From Datisca glomerata (lineage: Eukaryota > Streptophyta > Magnoliopsida > Cucurbitales > Datiscaceae), in the NCBI GenBank assembly GCA_003255025.1, contig QANY01000113.1, positions 231,118 to 295,117 on the forward strand: a stretch of 64,000 nucleotides of DNA, in the 5' to 3' direction. This document shows positions 9,421 through 22,199 of the stretch, in pieces (the stretch's first letter is position 1; each line of letters begins with the position of its first letter). The position numbers were made by a program, and so were the translations under genes. Under the pieces are notes generated by a model. It had not been told where the DNA came from and ran no database searches. It saw only the letters and a list, made by a program, of their open reading frames with translations.

Positions 9421-12400
9421 TCCCTCGCTCGCTAACTTTAGTTGAGTCCTTAAAAAGATAATAAATATATTAAATAAGAAAACACATTAGAATTATTATA
9501 CATTATTAATACACTAAATTTAACGTGATAGTTGTATTAATAGAAAACGTAAATTTGCTAATTTTTTTGCGAAAATATGATTTTAAAACTACTAAAATGC
9601 ATGAAATGTTTTCGCACTTAACCATAAATTATCTGAATCGTAGAAACAAATGAGCACTTAATACATTCATTCTTTTGAAAAAATGTTAATAAGAATACAA
9701 AAAGCAATTCAATCATATACATTCTCCAACATACCTTTTATCAAAGTCACTCCATTGTCCACTTCAAACCAAACTTAAGATAACATTTGGTTCCAAAGGA
9801 GGCTCAACCCTATTGGCTATGATTCCACATCACAAATCTCGGATTTTATTCCTTCGTTTTGGAGAGCTTCCATGTTTATATTCCTTTACACCAATTATAA
9901 GAGACTTTTCATGATGATTCAATCAACTCACACTCTCTTTTTTCCTAAATGATAATATTTGTAAAACAGTTTTCACTAAAATATTTCTTTTCCGCCTATC
10001 ATTTCCATCCAGCCAAACAAACTAAAAGGTGAGACTGCATTGATCTTTTTCTCCACTTATGTATTGTAGGCCATCATTCAAAGTTAACTTTCACAGTTCG
10101 TTTGAGAAAAAATTATCTTTAATTAATAAATATTAGATGCGTTTTTTTGTTTTTACAATTTGAAATGAAATTGTGTGGGTTTGAACCTGATTGAATCAAG
10201 AATTTTGGTCCTTATAACCACCGGCTAAGTGGTTTTAGTTTCTAACAAGATGAGTTAACATTAACAAATAAATTGTCACGTTTATGTCTTGAGATTTACG
10301 GTGAGCGAATTCTTTGCACGTTTGTATATAATAAAAAACGTGCGTGACATATTCATATCTTTTTGTCTGAAATATTTAGCAACAGGTTAATTCCTTGGTA
10401 CAAAATAATTCATATTTTTATTAAGAACTTGTTTTGAAGATACTTGAATTCTATTTTTCTTATAACTAGAAATTGGATTATATAGGGGTCAAACTCTGGA
10501 TTAGAAGGATAAAATCTTCCATATGACTATTTTGGCTAAGAGCCATGGTCAAATGATCGAATCCTAAAATGTTGAATAAAAAAAATTCGATCATTTCTTA
10601 TTGATTAATTATATATTAAGTAATGATCACAAATAGAGTATGTTGAAACAAATCATCAAAAATAGTTACAAGTACAAAAAAATATTAAAGATAATCACTG
10701 CATGCGTCCCCAAAAAAAAAAAATCTCGTGGTTAAAAAAGTTTTTGGCGCCAGTCCACGGAAAACTGTTTCAACCGTCATTATTTATATAATATATATCG
10801 TATATATGAAATATATTGCAGATATATTTATCTATACCATATATATTATATAAACTTTTTTAGAATTACACATAATTTCCCTGAGCGCTAGGATCATTTT
10901 TTTAGATTTTGAGTGACTATTTTTTATTTTTTTCCTCCAAGTGGCATAATTTTGATGCTCTGCCTTATATATTTTTAATCTAATGTAACCCAAAAGCACT
11001 TATCTGAAATCTTTGGAAAATTTAGTCATTGAATCAGCATAGATAAGCTATCCAAAAATTTCATTTTCCCAAATTTATGTCCCTAATATTTTACGCCATT
11101 TAAAATTATACGAATCTTATTTTTACAATGATTTCTTTCTTTCATTATATATCTTTTTTTTTATTTAAGTTAATTGCGCGGAGTAGTTCTGTACTTCTCA
11201 ATTGCAAAACTTTCGTAAGTTCTTTCCTAATAGAATATATGTCAATATTTTCTATGGAAATTAACTAATGAAAAAGTTACGGATTAATTTTAGAGGCTTA
11301 ATTTTGTTTGAGCTAAAGAAAAGTGAAGATCTTTAAAAAGCTAATTTGGGAAATTATTGGAGGGGGAGAATCAAATTTATTTCTTTCCTAGAAAAAGGTT
11401 TCTAACAGTTCTTTTTCTTTTCGGATGAGAAGAATCCTCGAAAGAACAAGAAATAGAGTACAAATGGATTCATTTGCTTCGTTATTTAAGAAAAGATAGG
11501 TTTCCGTATATAACAAAGATGGTTCTCCATTATACTTTTACAAGAAAAACATAGCTTAAATCATATTAGCAAATCAAATTCAACTTCTTTTATTAGAGAT
11601 CCACGTTTTAATGTGCTTTGCTCGTCTTGAGTTCAGACCACTCTCTTCTAGAAATAAAAATATCGAAATCATTTTTTTTTGCTTTTAGGGAAGAATATTC
11701 CAACATAATTTTTTTTATGAGGATATATGGACCTAAATTTTTAAGCTCCAATAGAATTGATAAGTAACAAAACTCTTTAATTAGTAAATCATTTTGTTAA
11801 TTGCAAAGTTATTTGATATAAACTTGAAATTATATATATTAATTACTTTAAGAATTGAGTAGTCCATTGATATAATCACTACATAAAGATGAATCTTCCA
11901 TAAATAGTTCATAATTAGAGCTAGGTAAATAATTCGTTAACCTCTTTAATTACTTCTTTCTCCTTCAGTTATGTGAATTCTCTGATGAATTATAAATTTT
12001 ATGTTTTTATCATAAATTTGAACGCACGCTCATATCATTCTAGACCTGAATCAATACTCAATAAAACTATTTCTCTCACTCTACAATGAAGGAAGATCAT
12101 GTACATTAGTATTCTCAGCTATTTACTTTAGTATGCTTCTGAGATACAAGAAATTGGGGTATGATCATCAATATGATAAAATTGGAATACTCTATATTCT
12201 AATGGTATTACTAGAGATTCAAATTTATCACGTCCCAGTACTATATAATCTCATTAGATAGAGTACCCAAATTCTAGTGTACGTCCAGATAAGGCTGTTC
12301 TATTCTTAATGAATAAGAGTTGTACTTAAAATTATTGATTAAAGATATTAACTTTAACTATTAATCAAGAATATTTTTTATTATTATCCTTAAAATTTAT

Positions 12401-13060
12401 TCACTTGTACATAACTCTTTTATATAATGTTTGGAATCACATATAATAATAATAAAATTTTTATGATATTATAAAGTAATAAACGTGCATGCACATAAAT
12501 ATTATACGAAAGCTCACTTTATTTATTAATTAACAATAAAGTATTTACATTATATGTTTTACGGGCATTATTTCGAACAGTTTGGCATCTTGCAGCAAAT
12601 CATTTGCCACAAGGTGGCTAGCCATTTGGGCAATTAAGGCAAAATTACCTTATGTTGAATTCGGCATGCCAATTCCCCCAAACTGGCTTGCTAATATGAA
12701 GTTTTTCAAAATTGTATATTTTATTGCATTTTAAATGCTAAACCAAATGTGAAAAAAAATCTTAACAATTAATACATTCTTTCTGTGGTGTATGTTAATT
12801 TATGATCATTTCATTTCATTTTCATTTGTTTCTAATTCAACTCCATAGGCAAACATCACCTTGATCTATATCTACATCGTCGGATTGTTCCATTTCATTC
12901 TCATTTTTCTTTGTTTATTGTTTGAAAAAATGGACCAACTCCTTAGTCATACTCTGTCAGATCACTTTTAGGTCTGTATTTTTTTTCCTCCTTGTATAGC
13001 CTTTTGCTCTTATCAATACAATTTGGGTTATTGGGATGTAGAAAATATGCATTTAGGTGT
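9421..13060. other. AT-rich DNA with no recognised gene
   Basis: No open frame longer than short noise and no recognised protein motif on either strand. An AT-dinucleotide-rich patch lies at about 10780-10860. The part from about 12100 to 12570 looks like a minus-oriented LTR remnant in composition and layout, but there is no partner. The rest may be old transposon debris or true intergenic sequence. Confidence 0.6.
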
Positions 13061-13064
13061 CGCT

Positions 13065-14095
13065 CGTTTTACGTTTATGATGAGTTTCACAAACAGGTAG
13101 GGGGAGATAGGATCCCCCTGTCTAAGTCCCTATAGCACCCTTGAAATACCCACACAACTTATCATTTATGTTGATGGAGAAATCTGATATAAAAAATTCA
13201 TGCCATAATCCACTTACAATATTGAGGAGAGAAACCAACGCAAAGTAATAACTTCAATGAACTCCCAACCCACACAACTATAAGATTTCATGAGATCTAC
13301 ATTGATAGCACATTTTAGAGTAATGGGGCCCTCTATGATAATTCCTTACCGATTTCTAAGAGAAGAAAATGTCATCATCAATTCTCCTTCCTAGAATGAA
13401 GGCATTACAGTTTTCACTTACAGCGCAATGCAATACATTTGATTCTATCTGCAAGAATGTAAGTGTACATTTATAAACTAAATCTCAATAAGAAAATTTC
13501 CTGAAATCCCTTACTTTTTTATGCTAGGTACCTTGAAAATGAGAGATATATCAATATGGTTCAACTACTTGATGAGAGAATCTATTCTAAAGAACTCAAG
13601 AACTGCATTGTTAATATCATCACCAACCATTGTCCAGGCTTTCTTAATGAATGATGTTGAAAAACCATCAGGCTCTAAGATTTTGTTGTCCCCAAAAAAG
13701 AAGATAATCCCTTGATCACTTGAGATATAATAGATGTTCACTTATTGTTTTTGGGATATCTTCTTAGGATAGATCTGTCAACGATTCTCCAGTCCATTAA
13801 GACTCTGTCTCCTTTAGAACCAAATAGGTGTTGGAAATATTCAACTACGTTGTCTTGATGTGTTCTCTAGTGGTAGCAACAATGTGTTGGTCATTTGGAA
13901 GTTGTACAATCTTTTCTTTAATGTTTATCCTTTCTCTAAGTTATGAAAGTAGGCAGTGTCTTGGTCACTTAGATGTATCCATTTGGCTGATCTAGACTTT
14001 TGAAAGTAGGCAATGTGTTGTTCCTTTTCATAAGCTCTCTTCTACAGTTCTGAGTTGGAGGAACTCCTGGCTTCGTGCTCTTTGGTTTGAAGGTC
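13065..14095 (-). mobile_element. LINE reverse transcriptase fragment 1
   Basis: On the minus strand the order is that of plant L1-type LINEs: remnants reading KWIHLSDQDTAYFHN (about 14000-13950), then LEPDGFSTSFIKKAWTMVGD (about 13680-13620), INHxDISLIFKV-like text, and finally RGLRQGDPISPYLF with a shifted frame (about 13125-13085). The last is the hallmark motif just before the YADD box, which is missing, so the 3' part is truncated near 13065. The 5' side is cut at the LTR of copia E. Non-functional. Confidence 0.8.
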
Positions 14096-14298
14096 ACGGT
14101 CTAAGTATTAGCAGTTAATATTGAGTTGTCAAAAGTAGTTAGGCTAAAGACTTCAATTACATTAACTAACTCACTACTATTTATAGATGTATTGATGTTC
14201 AGTTTCATTAATGAGAATATAGCACTTTATTTCATTGTGTTTTCTCTCTCTATCTTCTTCATACTTCTTTCTTCTTGTTTCTTATAGACTAATGTCTA

Positions 14299-15281
14299 AT
14301 GGCTTCTCAAACAAATAGCTCCTCCTCCTCCTCTTCTTCTAGATCTACACTTTCTGGAGCATTTGAAAGCTACTCTCATTCACCTATATTTCTCCTTTCA
14401 AATATTTACAATTCGATTTCAATCAAGAGGGATCCAACTAATTTCATGCTCGAGAAATTTCATATCTCTACAATTCTTCGTGATCAACTCATTGTATTGG
14501 TTAATTGATGGATCTTTTCCCTGTCCTCCAAAAATGAATACATTAACTAGTGAAAATGCAGCTACAGTCACTAATCCAAGGTTTGAGAGCTAGATTACTC
14601 ATGATCAAGCTCTAACGACATTAATCAATGCAGCTCTTTCCCCTCTGGCATTGCCATGTATTGTGGGTTGCAAAACTTCATAGGAAGCTTGGGAATCTTT
14701 AGAGAAAATGTTTTTATTTTTGTCTAGGTCAAATATTTTGAACCTAAAATATGATCTTCAATCCCTCACCAAAAAGGCTACCGAATCAATTGACAGTTAC
14801 ATTTAGAAGATAAAGTAGGTAAAGGATAAACTTGCAGTTGCCTTATTAGTGAAGATGAGAACTTGCATATCTATACCATTGATGGTCTTCCACCTGAATA
14901 CACGGCTTTTAAAATGGCTATTCGGCACGGTCAGATCTAGTTAGTCTTGAAGAGCTTCATGTCCTTTTACGAGCTGAAGAAAAATCACTTGAGTCATAAC
15001 ATAAACTCAGTGATATGAGTACTCAACCTGCAACTATGTTAGCTTCGCAAGTCAGAGGTTCCAACTCTGGTTCAAATCATAATAGTTATGGTGGAAGTAA
15101 TTTCTATAGAGTGGTGGTCATTTTTCAAACAAAATCGGTGGTCATTTTCAAGTTTGAAAAGGTCCATCTCAATGAGGTAGGCAAAGTAATTCCTTTTGCC
15201 TTACTACTCAGGGTTAAAATTACTCTTCTTCATCTGGTCTTATTGGTTTTAGTACATCTCATAATCAAGCATGTACTGTAA
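14299..15281 (+). pseudogene. Gag of copia E, 5' part
   Basis: The protein starts MASQTNSSSSSSSSRSTLSG, then SPIFLLSNIYNSISIKRDPT, which aligns with FLLSNICNLVSIRLDSSNF in element F. ALTTLINAALSPLALPCIVG (about 14608-14670) and the ESIDSY segment (about 14785) are the usual copia gag landmarks. The glycine- and serine-rich tail (GGSNFYRGGHFSNKIGGHF, about 15090-15145) breaks off after HNQAC at the inversion breakpoint. Frameshifts and stops are frequent. Confidence 0.75.
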
Positions 15282-15282
15282 T

Positions 15283-16466
15283 GAATTTTAACAAATAGTA
15301 TTTTAAAGGGTGAAAGACTGCCACGACTAGATGAAGTCAGCCTATTAATAAGGTACACAACAGTAGCAAATGCATGATACCAAACTAGCAAAGGATTAGA
15401 AACTTTTACCATTAAGGACAAAAATGTCTCAATAATATGTTGATGCTTCCTTTTAGCAACTCGATTTTGTTCAGAAGTGTAGGAGAAAGTATTTGGTGTA
15501 AAATACCATTGAAACTGAGAAAAAAAATCAAAGGAATGGCTAGTATATTCACCACCCCTTTTAGTTCTCAAGATCATAACTCTATGTGAAAGCAGTTTTT
15601 CATTGTAAGATCAAAATTTCTGAAAGATACTAAACACATCAAAATTATTTACAAGATGAAAGATCCATGTGTATTTAACAGATAATCAATAAAGGATATA
15701 AAATACCTATGTCCAGAACAAGAAACAACGGAGATGGACCCCACAGACCACTATGCACCAGTTGCAAAGAAAAAGTAGACAAAGATTAAGACAAATGAAA
15801 TAGAAACTTATGCATCAAGCGGTATCAAGAGGAATGATAAGAAATGCCAGCTTTATTTAAAACTTGTTTCAATACAGGAAATGAGGGGTGGCCTAGTCTA
15901 TTGTGCCAGAGACAAGAAGAATGCTTACTGCTTATATAAGCCATAGTATTATTAAGTGTTTTTGAACTAGGTAGCAAAGATGTGGAAATGGGGTACAAAC
16001 CATTCTCACTCGACCCTTGAAAAAGGATTTGTCCAATTGCCTTGTCCTGGATAAGAAAATAGTTAACATCAAAGAAAAAACTATAGTTGTTTGTTAGACA
16101 AAATTGATGAACATTTAGAATATTGGATTGAATTTAAGTAACTCTATAGAGATTTTCAAGAGAGAAAACATGAGAGGGAGTGGGTAAAAGACCACGACTT
16201 GAGTAGGTAATGTATATACATTACCACATGCGATGTTGTCCTCTCCATTATAGTCAGTAGCCAAACTAAGATTGGACAAAACTGGTGTGAGATGCACATT
16301 ACAAGCATTGTCAATGAGCCAAGTTGTAGGAAATTAGTGGATGCATGGGTGAAAGAAACTACCAGCGCAGCTAGCTGAGCTAGAGGATGTCTTACCTGAT
16401 ATGCATAATCCATACAGTGGTAACAATCCAACACATTATGTCCAGGCTTCTGACAGACTTGATAAT
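15283..16466 (-). pseudogene. Inverted block of copia E: zinc knuckle, protease, integrase
   Basis: Read on the minus strand from 16466: CCHC knuckle remnant QVCQKPGHNVLDCYH, protease region with DYNGEDNIACGNVYTLPTQ (element F: YNGEDNVVIGHGQTLPITH), pre-integrase motif LWHNRLGHPS (about 15905-15875), integrase HSGLWGPSP, GGEYTSHSFDFFSQFQWYFT, and LINRLTSSSRGSLSPFKILF ending near 15283. The next residues expected from element F resume on the + strand at about 16466 (YPLLKSYNNYKHQPKT). The inversion therefore lost only about 8 residues. Confidence 0.8.
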
Positions 16467-18085
16467 GTTACCCTTTGTTAAAGTCATACAATAATTATAA
16501 GCATCAGCCTAAGACTAGTCAGTTTGTTTTTCTTGCTTATGTTTTGGATATAAAAGGGTATATTTGTTATAACATTACCTCAAACAAATAATAGTTTCTA
16601 GAAATGTTGTGTTTGATGAGTCAATATTTCTTTGTGCTGCTCTATATTCTTCACCTTATGGTCCTCTTACCTCATCTATCTCAAGCACTTTTACTCCATA
16701 ACCCACTCTTTCTTTTCCTATTTTTCAACATATTTCATATGTCGTTACTAATAGGTCTCATATCCTTTCTATTTCACATACTTCATTTCATTAGGTTCTT
16801 CTCATCCAACTCAGAGTTTTATCTCTAACCCACCTTAGTGTTTAGTATATGATAATGTGTATCCCATGCAAACTCGTTCTAAGTCTGTCATTAGCAAAAA
16901 AAAGGTTCTGGTAGCAATTATTACACATGAACCTAGTTCATTGTCTACTACATTAAAAAATTCATGAGTGGAGGGCAGCTATATCTGAAGATTTTACTTC
17001 TCTTCAGAATCATGTAACTTAGTCTCTTTCTCCTTTACCTCCTAATAAATAGGTTTATAAGCTCAAATATCACCCTGATGGTTCTATTACATGCTACAAG
17101 GCCAGGCTTATAGGAAATAGGTTTCACTAGCAAGCTGACCTTGATTTTGAAGAAACATTTAGTCTTGTTATCAACTATATCATAGTTAGAATTAATTTTT
17201 CTTTGGGAGTAAAATTTAATTGGTCTTAAGGAAGCTTGATGTGAAAGACACTTCCACGCATAGTCAGTTAAAGGATGAGGTTTACATGGTTCAACCTTAG
17301 GGGTTTGTCGATCCATTGTTCATCAGAAAGTAGGTTTCATTTCTCACTTATCTTCTATTATTTGTTGATGATATAATCATAATTGGTACTGATATTGTTA
17401 TATTCAGTCTCTTATTTCTCAATTACATACTCAGTTTGAGATGACAGATCTTGGAGAGGTCAAGTATTTACTGGCCTTGAGGTCTCAAGAGATGGTGGTT
17501 CTATTTTGGTTTATCAACACAAATACATTCATGATTTACTCTTCAAATATGATATGTAAGATGCAAAACCTTGCTCTTCTCCTTGCTTTTCTAGATCAGA
17601 TTTACATCAGTCCAGTGCTTCTGCGCTTTCGAATATTATTCAAACAGCTTGTTGGCGCCCTTCAGTATGTGTCATTTACTCATCTTGATAGTAGTCATGT
17701 TATTAATAGACTGTGTCAATACATGCAAGGCCTTGAATGATGTAAATCTGATTTAGAAGTAGCCTACAGTAGCACGCTCATCAACAGGTGTTGAATATCA
17801 TGCAATGACACACACAACGTCTAAGCGTTCTTGGTTAAGGCAACTTTAGTGTGATTTATGTATTTCTTTGCCTCAAGTGCCTGTGATCTGGTATGATAAT
17901 ATTTATGCTTTGTCTCTAGCCTCCAATCCCATCTTTCATCCACGTACAAATATGTTGAGATTGATTACCATTTCATCCGTGAACATGTCTTTACGAAGGA
18001 TTTAGCCATCAAATTTGTTTGCTCTCACGACCAACTTGCAGAATTTTTCATTAAGACTTTATCCACTGGGGTGTTAAGATAAAAA
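16466..18085 (+). pseudogene. Integrase end, reverse transcriptase and RNase H of copia E
   Basis: Begins with KSYNNYKHQPKTSQFVFLAY and GYICYN, the integrase C-terminal region seen in F as HKLQPKIIECIFLGYA. RT fragments follow: VYKLKYHPDGSITCYKARLI (about 17053-17110), LLFVDDIIIIGTD-like catalytic box (about 17355-17395, frame broken) and MTDLGEVKYLLAL (17441). RNase H remnants include EYHAMTHTTSKRSWLRQL and VPVIWYDNIYALSLASNPIF (about 17790-17940), ending with SHDQLAEFFIKTLSTG near 18070. Many stops. Confidence 0.8.
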
Positions 18086-18089
18086 ATAT

Positions 18090-18450
18090 CAATTTATTAG
18101 TTCGAAATACAAAGAGTCTAATAAGGTGATTAGTAATTAATTAATTTTTTATCACTTAAATTACTCATAGTAACACATGGTGTGGGGTATGACACTTGAC
18201 ACAATTTCAAGTGTTCATATCCAACTTAATATTGTACATAAGATATAAGATATAGCTCTGCTACCGAATGAGACTTCCAAATTTGATGAACAGACAATCT
18301 AGATAATGGACCGAGCTGTCATATGTGGTTGGCGCACCAACAATAGGGGAGCCAAATCCCTTAGAAATGAGGAATCAAGATATAGTTACATTTTAGTGGT
18401 GTTACCATATGCACGGCCATATCAGAGTTTCTCTTCTAATTTTGTAAGCT
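18090..18450. other. Non-coding gap between copia E and LINE 2
   Basis: AT-rich, no reading frame. It may hold a diverged 3' LTR of copia E, but it shows no clear similarity to the 14190-14270 end. Confidence 0.5.
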
Positions 18451-18479
18451 TTAGGTGTTTTTAATTTTTTTTAGTTAAA

Positions 18480-19600
18480 GGTAAAAATATATTCAACCAA
18501 AAGAAATACACTATACAAGGGGTATACTTTAAGAAAATGAAAAAAACAAAGGCAAATAGAACATCTACTACATATTACCTATCCAAAAATCTCTTTAGGT
18601 AAATTCCAAGCTTCCTGTATTTTATGATTAATAAAAGTATTCTCTATGGTACTGAACGACCAAGGTCTATCTCTAATCCTTCTAACTATACATAAGAAAA
18701 TAGTATCACATATCTCTTAAATAATACCTTCAAAGTATCTACAATTTCTTTCCTTCCAGATAAAATAGTAAAAGAAAGTTTAAACATTAGAGACTGAGAG
18801 ATTTTTTCCTTTACAAATCAAGAGAATCCAAGTGGCCATATGGTCAAAGTTAGAGAAACTAAATGCACATCAAGAAGAGTCAGAATTCTCCTCAAAATAA
18901 TACTAACATTTGAATCTGCAGCATCCCATTTACTAACCAAGTCCATTATCGCCAATTTGTTCTTCAACGCAAGCCAAGAAATGAACCTGCGTTTAGGCAC
19001 ATTCCCTGGGAACCAAATCAAAATAGCCCAGTCCACCACATCATCAGTACCAGAACTAAATAACTTGTAGGTGCTTGAAACAGAGAATGAATCGTCATTA
19101 GCTATGGTCTAGCATCAATGATCCTCACGAATGATATTGGGTAAGCAGGCCAAAGAGACCTTCTCAAAATAGACAAACCCGAAGAGTGACGAGACATAAC
19201 AACTCATATTCCATTCTGAATAACAACATTAACTTTAGAGTTTAAAGACCACCATGAAGCCATGGGTCAGTCAGAATATTTGCTCTTTCCCATCACCTAT
19301 ATCAATCATAATTCTGCATATCAACTATTCCTGAAGTCTTTACAATTTTCTCGAAGACCATGAAAGGCATGACACAACTTGATTGCAAAGTAAGATTGAC
19401 CTTTAAAAAAAATAAACAACACCAGGCAATCCATAGAGAATCACTAGAAAGAGTGACAAGGAACCAGACATGCTTAGCAACATCAACTTTATTCCAAGCT
19501 TTTAAGTTCCTAAGGCCAAAAATACCCTCCCTTAAAGGTTTAAAAACAACAGCCATGTAAACTTAACTCTGTTTGAATGACTAGCAATACCAGACCAAAG
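18480..19600 (-). pseudogene. LINE 2 C-terminal region with zf-RVT domain
   Basis: FKPLREGIFGLRNLKAWNKV and KHVWFLVTLSSDSLWIAW (about 19545-19420) are the usual segment after the RT thumb. VDWAILIWFPGNVPKRRFIS followed by WLALKNKLAIMDLVSKW (19036-18925) is the zf-RVT domain found at the end of plant LINE proteins. Confidence 0.85.
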
Positions 19601-19609
19601 GAAATTGTT

Positions 19610-21200
19610 AGAGATTCTTCTCCCCGGGACAAACACATTCTGATTGGGATTAGCTAGATATGGGAGAATCGTCATAAGTCTATCGGCCAATAACTTGGAA
19701 AAACATTTATAAATAACATTACATCAAACAATAGGCAATAGATCCATAACTTTATTAGGATTATCGGCTTTAGGGATCAATGAAATTATTGTACTATTCA
19801 CATGTTTAAACAATTTACCAGAATCAAAGGACTCCAAGACAGTTGCAATGCATCATCCCCTACAATAGTCTAAGATTTCTTGAAGAAACCAACAGAAAAA
19901 CTGTCTGGACCAGGAGCTTTACCCTCACTGAAGGTGAAAATAACCCTTTTAATTTTCACGACAGAAAAAGGTTGAGTCAGATCGATCGCATCTTCCAATT
20001 TCACTTTCATATCATAGATTAGATACATGTAGGATGTTACGATCCATATTCGGTCTAGGATTTGGAAAACCCAAGAAGCCTTTGAAGAACTGAAGCACAC
20101 GATGACAATTGCTTAACAACCTTCAACATTGTTACCTTGATTGTCAATTAGCCTATAAATTCTAAAGAAAGCCAGATTCTTCTTCATAACCTTAACAAAA
20201 AATAAGAGTTTTTAACCCCAAGCTTTAACTAATTAACTCTGGATTTCTACCTAAGGAAGCTCTCCTCAACAACAGACTAGTCCATAAAGGCTGAATAACA
20301 CTTTTTCACACAAAGTTAAGTACCAAGGTCATCTAGAGTAATATAAGGTCATTTTCTACTTTCTCCAGGTTATATTTGGCCTCCAACACTCTCAAAGACA
20401 AGTTGCTACACTCCCACTTATTAAATCTCTTCAAAGCAGCTTTAACTTATTTCAACTTCCTTCATGAATGGTACATAGCAATACCTTCCACACAGATGTT
20501 CCAAGCAGACTCCACAATAGAAAGGAAATCCACTCCATCAGCCCAAACTTTAAAAGTTTTAAACAATGGTCTACACTACATAATATGAGACTAGAGATTA
20601 ATTACAATAGGAGAATGATCTTAGAAACTAGCATTTCAAAATTGTGTACCAGGAAATTTTGAAAGTCAAGTACCATTAACTAAAACTCTATCCAACTTGG
20701 ACACTATACTAGTCTGCTCCTCCCTTCTATTCCACCAAGTGAAGAAACAACCGGTATAATAAAAGTCATTTAGAGCTAAGATATAAGACATTCCTAAAAT
20801 TCCTTCAAACGGTTAGAAGGATTACCCCGATCTTTTCTTTAAGGGACATCACAATATTAAAATCCCCCCATCAAGATTCAAGGTAATTCATAACACTTCT
20901 ATCAAATAGAAATAACTCATCCTAGAGGCTTAGCCTTTCCATAGTAGTATTAAGAGAATACACAGAGGATAACATAAACCCATAGCCAGCCACATAAATC
21001 AACTGGTGGAATAATTTGGGTAGAACTACACAACACACCGATACTAACAATATTTAGATTTAAAAAAACCCAAATCCCCTCATTAACCGCACTAAATCTT
21101 CAGGATATTTTGACACCTTACCAATATCAGTCAACAAACATTCTGCAATAAGAATAGGATCAGGAGCTGCAAAGCTTGACTGGACAGTAATAGAATGCAG
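19610..21200 (-). pseudogene. LINE 2 endonuclease remnant and 5' half of reverse transcriptase
   Basis: The clearest motif is EGKAPGPDSFSVGFFKKS (about 19925-19870), followed by the expected VGDD, LISPNQN and FVPGRRIS-like positions in shifting frames to about 19615. The next expected parts (RGLRQGDP and YADD boxes) are absent; the text jumps straight to LWSGIASHSNRVKFTW-like sequence. Upstream, the endonuclease can only be inferred from position and broken fragments. Confidence 0.7.
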
Positions 21201-21599
21201 ATTAATGTCAGACACCTGGCTGTTTCACCTTTCAGCCCAAGCTTCACTCTACACAAGCACATCTTGGATAATCTCAAAGGCCACTATAATAGAGACCAAC
21301 TCCCCCAGAGAGACATCATTATAATCACACTTATTGATTTCAGAATCTTAGATAAACCTGAGCCTCAAAGATCTAAACAAGTAGTAAATCCAACCTTTTT
21401 CCCCGTATCTCCATTAATTCATGTAGCACGATAAGAGAGTCAAAGGCATTTTAAATCTTAGATTCCTTTACCAACTCAACCTTGGAAGTAGAAGCTTTAT
21501 TCTTCCCTTTAACTTGAATCTACTCCATAGATTGATGAGGAGGGTTTTATTTTTTTAGCAACCGTTTTCTTCTTAATAACTTTTAAGCAGTCATGCCCA

Positions 21600-22130
21600 A
21601 ACAACCAAACAGTGATTTCCTATGCACCTTCCATATCCACATTCACCTTGAACTCAAGGATGAGGTTAAAAGCACATCAATTTCAATGGAGATCCTAACA
21701 TAGGACACTCTAGAACATTGTTGAGTATGAGCATCGACATATGAAGGAAAGTCTACAGCACAAGCAATCCTATACAAGTAATCATGAGTCCATCATTCAA
21801 CTGGGATATTCCCCATATAGGAATCCTTATCAAAGATTCATTGGACAAATTCATATTAGGTCTCCAAAGGGTAATAATCAATGCTTTACCCATGCTGAAA
21901 GCGCATGAAGCAGAAACTGATAACAATTAGCTTTAGTATCAAATCCAAAGAAGAAAAACCCCACTTCAGTAGGGGCCACATCAACCTGCCCACACCTTTA
22001 AAGCCAATTGCTTATTTGATCATGGGGTCTTTCATCTATAAATTATCCTACCAGACTAGTCTCCCATTTAGCATAATTATACTTCACAAGAAGAGAATGA
22101 ATCTTAACTAAGACATAACCATCTCCACAG
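21600..22130 (-). pseudogene. LINE 2 ORF1-like protein (DUF4283 type)
   Basis: Fragments read KWETSLVG, EVGFFFFGFDTKANCYQFLL (about 21965-21910), MNLSNESLIRIPIW-like text and YLYRIACAVDFPSYVDAHTQ with RVSYVRISIEID (about 21780-21680). This matches the DUF4283 nucleic-acid-binding domain that plant LINEs carry in the first ORF. Frameshifted several times. Confidence 0.7.
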
Positions 22131-22199
22131 TAAGGCTTGGCAGATGACATTGGGGTTGGTTTATTCACCCCCCAAACTTGGCTTCCCAACTAGAACTCG

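Larger units (their letters stand above)
14100..18085 (+). mobile_element. Copia element E, Ty1/copia retrotransposon with internal inversion
   Basis: Gag starts at 14299 on the + strand and RT/RNase H run on the + strand from 16466 to 18085. The end of gag, the protease and most of integrase (15283-16466) read on the minus strand. Element F (49779-54436) belongs to the same family and has the segment in normal order, so a 1.18 kb inversion in E is the simplest explanation. The sequence just before gag (14190-14270) resembles the end of the F LTR: TATA-like TATTTATAG, then a CT-rich tract. No clean primer-binding site or 3' LTR was recognised. Confidence 0.8.

Noticed and set aside
11330..11500. 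Organelle DNA insertion
   Set aside because: The text looked somewhat plastid-like, but no gene or confirmed match could be recalled from sequence alone.
12100..12570. Solo LTR
   Set aside because: The composition and TATA-like motifs suggest it, but no partner, clean termini or target duplication could be found.
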